Source: Labilithrix luteola (lineage in GTDB: Bacteria; Myxococcota_A; Polyangia; Polyangiales; Polyangiaceae). Taken from it: 9,922 bases of DNA. The notes beneath the pieces are model-generated. The model worked only from the letters and a program-made list of their open reading frames with translations. It was not told the DNA's origin and searched no databases. The stretch spans positions 1-9,922 of the forward strand of contig JAMFST010001403.1 of NCBI GenBank assembly GCA_026225435.1, given 5' to 3'. Position numbers and translations under genes: made by a program. Shown here one piece after another: positions 5,640 to 9,922 of this stretch (position 1 is its first letter; each line of letters starts with the position of its first letter).

Positions 5640-6655
5640 TGACCACGACCTATCGCGCCGTTCAAGCCACCGGAAACCACTCGCTCGTCCTCACGCAGCT
5701 CCCCCTCCGCGATCCCGGCCCGGGCCAGGTCCGGTTGCGGGTCGAGGCCTGCGGCATCTGCGGCACCGACGCCGGCACCGTCGAGGGGGTGGTGCCCGGC
5801 ATCGCCTATCCGCGCGTCCCGGGGCACGAGGTGGTCGGCACCATCGACGCCATCGGTGCCGGGGTCATTGGCTGGAAGGTCGGCGCACGCGTCGGCGTCG
5901 GCTTCCTCGGCGGGCAGTGCCACCGGTGCACGTCGTGCCGCCGCGGCGACTTCGTCAACTGCCAGAACCAGGGCTTCGTCGGCGTACATTTCGACGGTGG
6001 CTACGCCGAGTCGATGATCGCCGAGGCCACCGCCCTGGCCGCCATCCCCGACGAGCTGAGCGCGGTCGAGGCGGCGCCGCTCCTCTGCGCCGGGGTGACG
6101 ACGTTCAACGCGCTCCGTAACTCGGACGCGCGAGGCGGCGATCTCGTCGCCATCCACGGGGTCGGCGGGCTCGGGCACCTCGGCGTGCAGTTCGCCCGGC
6201 GTCTCGGCTTCCGCACGGTCGCCATCGCCCGCGGCGCGGAGAAGGCGGCGCTGGCGAAGGAGCTCGGCGCCCACCATTACATCGACGCGTCCGCCGAGGA
6301 CGCCGCGGCCGCGTTGCAGAAGCTCGGCGGCGCGAAGCTCATCGCCACCACGGTGACCAGCGCCGAGGCGATGGCCAGCCTGGTCCCCGGCCTCGGGCCG
6401 AAGGGGCACATGGTCGTCCTCGGGGCGAGCAGCGCGCCGCTGCCGCTCAACACCTTCCAGCTCCTCTTCGGCGAGCGATCGGTGGGCGGCTCGCTGACGG
6501 GTCATCCGATCGACTCGGAGGACACGCTCGGCTTCAGCGTGCTGCAGGACATCCGCGCCCGGATCGAGACCGTGCCCCTGGCCGAGGCGCCCGCCGCCTA
6601 CGCACGCATGATGCGCAACGAGGCGCGCTTCCGCATCGTGCTCACCATGAGCTGA
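5639..6655 (+). CDS. Zinc-dependent medium-chain alcohol dehydrogenase
   Basis: A 338-residue cytoplasmic MDR-family enzyme, about the length of E. coli AdhP (336), that interconverts an alcohol and its aldehyde with NAD(P). The catalytic zinc ligands are visible: Cys41 in CGICGTD, His63-Glu64 in PGHEVVG, and Cys150 in LLCAGVTTF. The structural zinc lobe has all four cysteines, at 94, 97, 100 and 108. The Rossmann motif is GVGGLG (174-179). At the end of the second strand (VAIARG) there is Arg rather than the acidic residue typical of NAD-specific enzymes, which hints at NADPH; this is inference. The C-terminus LAEAPAAYARMMRNEARFRIVL is typical of the family. The ATG at 5639 is the natural start, although it lacks a ribosome site. 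A dyad operator over its promoter suggests induction by a small molecule, perhaps an aldehyde or electrophile. The natural substrate is unknown. Confidence 0.93.
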   Translation: MTTTYRAVQATGNHSLVLTQLPLRDPGPGQVRLRVEACGICGTDAGTVEGVVPGIAYPRVPGHEVVGTIDAIGAGVIGWKVGARVGVGFLGGQCHRCTSCRRGDFVNCQNQGFVGVHFDGGYAESMIAEATALAAIPDELSAVEAAPLLCAGVTTFNALRNSDARGGDLVAIHGVGGLGHLGVQFARRLGFRTVAIARGAEKAALAKELGAHHYIDASAEDAAAALQKLGGAKLIATTVTSAEAMASLVPGLGPKGHMVVLGASSAPLPLNTFQLLFGERSVGGSLTGHPIDSEDTLGFSVLQDIRARIETVPLAEAPAAYARMMRNEARFRIVLTMS

Positions 6656-6724
6656 GCGCCCGGGGGGCCTTTCTCCTGGTGAGTTTCCTCACTCGGCGTA
6701 TGAAAACCTTGAAACCCGGAGCGC
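6656..6724 (+). repeat. Inverted-repeat structure between adh and fabF
   Basis: GTGAG-TTTC-CTCAC (6679-6692) is a perfect 5-bp hairpin. It is enclosed by GCGCCCGGG (6656-6664) and CCCGGAGCGC (6715-6724), which pair with one bulged A. The outer arm starts immediately after the adh stop. It may end the adh transcript or form a leader before fabF. No U-tract is present. Between here and the fabF start I see only a weak -35-like TTGAAA (6709-6714) without a good -10. Confidence 0.35.
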
Positions 6725-6769
6725 CCTTCCCAACATCCCATCCCTGCCCCTTCGGCCTCGCCGGCTCCC

Positions 6770-8059
6770 ATGAACGCGCCCACGGACCAAGTCACCGACA
6801 CCGATCGTCGCTCCCGGCCCCTGCGCCGGGTGGTCATCACCGGCATCGGCGCGATCACCCCGGTGGGGGAAGACGTCCGCTCGACGTGGGAGGCGCTGGT
6901 CGCGGGTACGAGCGGTGCCGCTCCGATCACCCTCTTCGACGCGTCGGACTTCGCCGTCCGCTTCGCCTGCGAGGTGAAGGGCTGGGACCCAGGGCGGTAC
7001 ATCCGCAAGAAGCGGCTCAAGGAGCTCGACCGCTTCTCCGAGCTCGCCATCGTCGCCGCGCAGATGGCCATCAAGGACGCGGAGCTGATCCTGTCGGAGG
7101 AAGATCAGGAGCGCGCCGGCTGCATCGTCGGCGTCACCCTGGGCGGGCTCGACACCATCGAGGGGGCCTCGCGCACCATCCGCGAGAAGGGCTCGTCGAA
7201 GGTGAGCCCGTACGTCATCCCCGCGGTGTGCGGGAACCTCGCCGCCGGGCAGATCTCCATCGAGCACCAGCTCAAGGGGCCGAGCTTCTGCACCACCAGC
7301 GCCTGCGCGACCGGCGCGCACGCCATCGGTGAAGCGGCCGAGTGGATCCGCCGCGGGAGCGCCGACATCATGGTCGCCGGTGGCACCGAGTCCGCCGTCA
7401 GCCCCGTCGGCATCGGCGGGTTCCAGGCGATGCGCGCGCTCTCCCGGCGCGACGGCGATCCGCGCGCCGCGAGCCGCCCGTTCGACCGCGACCGGGACGG
7501 CTTCGTCTGCGGCGAAGGGGCCGGCGTGGTGGTGCTCGAGTCCGAGGAGCGCGCGCGCAAGCGAGGGGCACGCATCTACGCCGAGCTCACCGGCTACGGC
7601 GCCTCGAGCGACGCCTTCCACATCAGCCAGCCCGCGGAGGACGGCGAGGGGTGCGCGCGCTCGATGCGCATGGCCCTCCGCGACGCGGGGATCGACGCCG
7701 ACGAGGTCGGCTACATCAACGCGCACGCCACCTCGACCCCCGCCGGCGATCTCGCCGAGACGCGCGGCATCTGCATCGTGTTCGGCGAGCGCGCGCGGCA
7801 TGGGGGGCTGCCGGTCAGCTCCACCAAGAGCATGACCGGTCACATGCTCGGAGCGGCCGGCGCCGTCGAACTGATCGTCTCGGCGCTCGCGCTCCATCAC
7901 CAGCTCGTCCCGCCGACGATCAACGTGGAGCACCAGGACCCGGCGATCCCGCTCGACGTGGTGCCGCGGGTCGCGCGCGAGCTGCGCTTGCGTCACGTTC
8001 TGTCGAACGCGTTCGGCTTCGGGGGCACGAACGCGTCGCTGGTGGTCTCGCGCGTCTGA
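6770..8059 (+). CDS. fabF: Beta-ketoacyl-ACP synthase II (FabF/KAS II family)
   Basis: A 429-residue condensing enzyme, close in length to E. coli FabF (413), that joins malonyl-ACP to acyl-ACP in fatty acid elongation in the cytoplasm. The thiolase-fold catalytic set is complete: Cys179 in TTSACATG, His319 in NAHATSTPAGD, Lys353 and His358 in SSTKSMTGH, and the closing NAFGFGGTNASL loop. The match to E. coli FabF is long (SRPFDRDRDGFVCGEGAG, KRGARIYAELTGYG, VPPTIN). One small deviation is Ala for the usual Gly after the first catalytic His (HAT, not HGT). The N-terminus has about 17 extra residues before RRVVITGIGAITPVG; the ATG at 6770 has no clear ribosome site, and I see no better start. 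No acpP, fabD or fabG lies beside it, so this may be a second KAS copy or part of specialised lipid synthesis. FabB is less likely because of the FabF-type active-site context. Confidence 0.93.
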   Translation: MNAPTDQVTDTDRRSRPLRRVVITGIGAITPVGEDVRSTWEALVAGTSGAAPITLFDASDFAVRFACEVKGWDPGRYIRKKRLKELDRFSELAIVAAQMAIKDAELILSEEDQERAGCIVGVTLGGLDTIEGASRTIREKGSSKVSPYVIPAVCGNLAAGQISIEHQLKGPSFCTTSACATGAHAIGEAAEWIRRGSADIMVAGGTESAVSPVGIGGFQAMRALSRRDGDPRAASRPFDRDRDGFVCGEGAGVVVLESEERARKRGARIYAELTGYGASSDAFHISQPAEDGEGCARSMRMALRDAGIDADEVGYINAHATSTPAGDLAETRGICIVFGERARHGGLPVSSTKSMTGHMLGAAGAVELIVSALALHHQLVPPTINVEHQDPAIPLDVVPRVARELRLRHVLSNAFGFGGTNASLVVSRV

Positions 8060-8185
8060 GAGGCCGACGATAAGCTGCCGGAAAGGCTGCAAATCGTCGG
8101 TCGGGGGTCGTCACCCTACAGAAGTAGGGCTCCTCACCCGCTCCCTAGCTTTGCAGCCTTTCCGACAGCTTCTCGCCGACCTCTC
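8058..8185. repeat. Long imperfect inverted repeat, 36-bp arms, at the fabF / M56-PBP convergent junction
   Basis: The left arm (8058-8093) and right arm (8150-8185) are inverted copies matching at 32 of 36 positions. The inner 22 bp (8072-8093 against 8150-8171) have one mismatch, including GGAAAGGCTGCAAA against TTTGCAGCCTTTCC. The 56-bp centre carries its own hairpin CCCTAC-AGAA-GTAGGG (8114-8129). The left arm starts inside the fabF TGA stop, and the right arm ends 13 bp before the end of the convergent gene. Both transcripts would carry the hairpin at their 3' ends, so a bidirectional terminator or mRNA-stabilising structure fits. A MITE- or REP-like mobile repeat is the alternative. No T-run, clear target-site duplication or second copy is visible in the window. 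Confidence 0.85.
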
Positions 8186-8198
8186 GCTGCTCTGACTA

Positions 8199-9922
8199 TT
8201 ACCTTCGCAGGCGGGTGACGAGGTCGGCGAAGGCCGCTACCGAGTTGGAGCCCATGGCGTCGTCGCGGAGGGTGTCGACGCCGACGAGGGCGACAATCCG
8301 GCGCGCCGGCAGGTCGGCGATGCCGATGAAGCTGGCGTAGGTGTGCTCGCGACCGCGCTCGTCGGTGAAGTTGGCCGTGCCGGTCTTGCCAGCGACGTGG
8401 ACGCCGGGGACGCGGGCGGGCTTGCCCGTGGCGCTGGGATCGTCGACCGCGGTGGCGAGCATGGCCATCACCTGATGCGCGGTCGACGACGAGACGATTC
8501 GCTCCCCGGCGACGGGTGACGCGGACACCGTCGTCGTCGGCGCGCGGTAGACGCCGTCCTCGGCGAACGTCGCGTAGGCGGCGGCCATCTGCAGCGGCGT
8601 GGCGGTGAGCCCTTCGCCCATGCCGACCATCGCCGCCTCGAGAGTCCCGGTGGCGACGCGCGCGGGATAGGCGCCGGTAGTGGCTCCGGGCAGCGCCGGC
8701 GCTGCGTCGAAGTGGAAGCGGGGCAGCCAGCTCTCCAGCCGATCTCCGCCGAGCGCGTCGACGATGTGCGACGTGCCGATATTCGAGGAGACGGCCAGCA
8801 GGTGCGCCGCGTCGAGCGAGCCATGCGCCGCGGAGTCGTGGATCTCGAGTGTTCCGCCGTAGGAGCGCGGCTTCGGACCGCACTCGAAGAGCTGCGTCGA
8901 GTTGATGGCGCCGGTCTCGAGAGCGGCAGCGATGGTGATCGGCTTGAACGTCGAGCCCGGGGTGATGGCGCGTGAGCGGGCGACGTCGAACGGACGGTCC
9001 CCCACGCGCCCCGCATCGGCGAGGATCTGGCCGGTGGCGGCGTCGAGGACGAGGACGACCGCCGACTCGGCGGACCAGGTGCGGGCCACCGAGGCGAGGA
9101 CGTCGTCGGCCGCCGCCTGTACGGAGGCGTCGATCGACGCGGCGGGCGGAACCTCGACGGAGCTGGTGACCGTAGCTGCCGGTACCGTCGGCGCCGGCAT
9201 GGCCGAAGCCACGGACGTCGACGGCGAGGCGCAGGCGGCGACCCCTCCGACGACGACGCTCCCGGCGACGAGCAGCATCGTCCCCCTGGCCGCGAGCGGC
9301 GACCGCGCGCGACCAGCGGCGAGGATGGCGACGACGCGATCGCCCAGCGTGGTGCGCTCGGCCATGGCGAGAGCGCCGGCGCGGGAAGCTCCGGCGACGG
9401 CGAGGAGCTCGGCGGCGTAGCTCGAAGGGCGGATCCCCGCGGCGAGGACCGCGTCGTCAGCGGCCAGCTCGCGCTCGATCCGCAGGCGCGCGGAGACCAT
9501 CCAGGCGAGCGGGTTGAACCAGTGGAGCGCGCAGGCGACGTCGGCGACGAGCTGCGCCAGGGCGTCCTGGCCGTGGACGTGCGCCAGCTCGTGGACCAGG
9601 ACGATGCGCATCCGCTCGGCCGACCAGCCCGGCGCGCTCCGCGGCAGGAGCACCGTGGGGTGCACGATCCCGGCGACCGCCGGCGACTCGAGCTCGTCGC
9701 AGAGCCGGACGTCGACCTCGCCGCCCGGGACGAAGAAGCGCTCCCCCTCGCGAACCAGACGCGCCACGGCGAGACGCGAGCCGACCGCGCGTGCAAGCAG
9801 GGCGAAGACGCCGACGAGCCAGACGACGAGCAGCGAGGTGGCGAGATCGAGGTGACCCGAGGCGACCGCCGAAGCGCTCTTCCCGGCCGCCGAGGCCCCG
9901 ACCGCGACCAGCGCCGTCGCCG
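8199..9922 (-). CDS. BlaR1-like M56 metallopeptidase fused to an FtsI/PBP-type transpeptidase domain, N-terminus outside window
   Basis: 573 codons are visible (complete codons 8199-9920) and the frame is open to the right edge, so the N-terminal membrane helices are missing. In order: a membrane helix (about 20-45 of the visible part, LATSLLVVWLVGVFALLARAV); a cytoplasmic M56 zinc-protease domain with HELAH (9579-9593), FNPLAW and the RELAADDAVL helix carrying the third ligand; a further helix GTMLLVAGSVVVGGVAAC; a Ser/Pro/Val-rich linker; then an extracytoplasmic penicillin-binding domain with STFK (Ser codon 8952-8954), SSN and KTGT (Lys codon 8385-8387). This order is that of BlaR1/MecR1 beta-lactam sensors. 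However, the PBP part resembles FtsI/PBP2 (ITPGSTFKPITIAAALETG, GMGEGLTATPLQMAAAYATF) more than the class D-like sensor of staphylococcal BlaR1. In known BlaR1, acylation outside triggers proteolysis of the BlaI repressor inside; that role here is inference. An upstream blaI-like gene would lie beyond 9922. Confidence 0.88.
   Translation of the reverse strand, partial: ATALVAVGASAAGKSASAVASGHLDLATSLLVVWLVGVFALLARAVGSRLAVARLVREGERFFVPGGEVDVRLCDELESPAVAGIVHPTVLLPRSAPGWSAERMRIVLVHELAHVHGQDALAQLVADVACALHWFNPLAWMVSARLRIERELAADDAVLAAGIRPSSYAAELLAVAGASRAGALAMAERTTLGDRVVAILAAGRARSPLAARGTMLLVAGSVVVGGVAACASPSTSVASAMPAPTVPAATVTSSVEVPPAASIDASVQAAADDVLASVARTWSAESAVVLVLDAATGQILADAGRVGDRPFDVARSRAITPGSTFKPITIAAALETGAINSTQLFECGPKPRSYGGTLEIHDSAAHGSLDAAHLLAVSSNIGTSHIVDALGGDRLESWLPRFHFDAAPALPGATTGAYPARVATGTLEAAMVGMGEGLTATPLQMAAAYATFAEDGVYRAPTTTVSASPVAGERIVSSSTAHQVMAMLATAVDDPSATGKPARVPGVHVAGKTGTANFTDERGREHTYASFIGIADLPARRIVALVGVDTLRDDAMGSNSVAAFADLVTRLRR

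Noticed and set aside
5354..6505. Minus-strand open frame of 383 codons across the small gene and adh.
   Set aside because: It crosses two coding regions on the other strand and the intergenic promoter, with composition typical of an antisense frame.
6689..8092. Long minus-strand open frame (467 codons) opposite fabF.
   Set aside because: It is a mirror of high-GC codon use in fabF; composition is Arg/Gly/Ala/Asp-rich with no domain signature, whereas the plus-strand protein has every FabF catalytic motif.

Overview
The window is uniformly GC-rich, with third codon positions almost all G or C. It reads as chromosomal DNA of a high-GC Gram-negative bacterium. A myxobacterium-like (Myxococcota/Polyangia) origin is my best guess, from a WGR-DUF4132 protein, a DUF4136 lipoprotein and an M56 peptidase fused to a penicillin-binding domain beside ordinary proteobacterial housekeeping enzymes. 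This is inference; no rRNA or other marker is present. I see no tRNA, rRNA, CRISPR array, transposase, integrase or phage gene.

Layout, left to right. Positions 1-1066 (minus) hold the N-terminal part of a WGR-domain/DUF4132 protein that runs off the left edge. It lies about 20 bp downstream of a membrane fatty acid desaturase (1087-2082, minus), so the two are probably co-transcribed. A 141-bp divergent promoter region separates the desaturase from poxB (2224-3957, plus), a clear pyruvate:quinone oxidoreductase. poxB converges on a DUF4136 lipoprotein gene (3971-4543, minus), which lies downstream of a Dps ferritin-like gene (4662-5210, minus). Only 30 bp from the dps start, a small unrecognised acidic protein is encoded in the other direction (5241-5555, plus). 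Next come a zinc-dependent alcohol dehydrogenase (5639-6655, plus) and a FabF-type ketoacyl-ACP synthase (6770-8059, plus). A gene for a BlaR1-like M56 peptidase/transpeptidase fusion runs in from the right edge (8199-9922, minus).

The genes do not form one pathway. They are mostly single-gene units in alternating orientation. A loose theme is stationary-phase and envelope physiology: acetate-forming pyruvate oxidation (PoxB), DNA and iron protection (Dps), lipid synthesis and modification (FabF, desaturase), an outer-envelope lipoprotein and a probable cell-wall-stress or beta-lactam sensor.

The signals not explained by coding are DNA or RNA structures. A near-perfect 20-bp palindrome lies over the predicted -10 box of a possibly leaderless adh promoter. 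A 36-bp imperfect inverted repeat (32/36 matched) spans the fabF/M56-PBP convergent gap and begins inside the fabF stop codon. Shorter inverted repeats occur in several other gaps. I found no convincing undescribed multi-gene system; the M56-FtsI-like fusion and the long inverted repeat are the items most worth checking.
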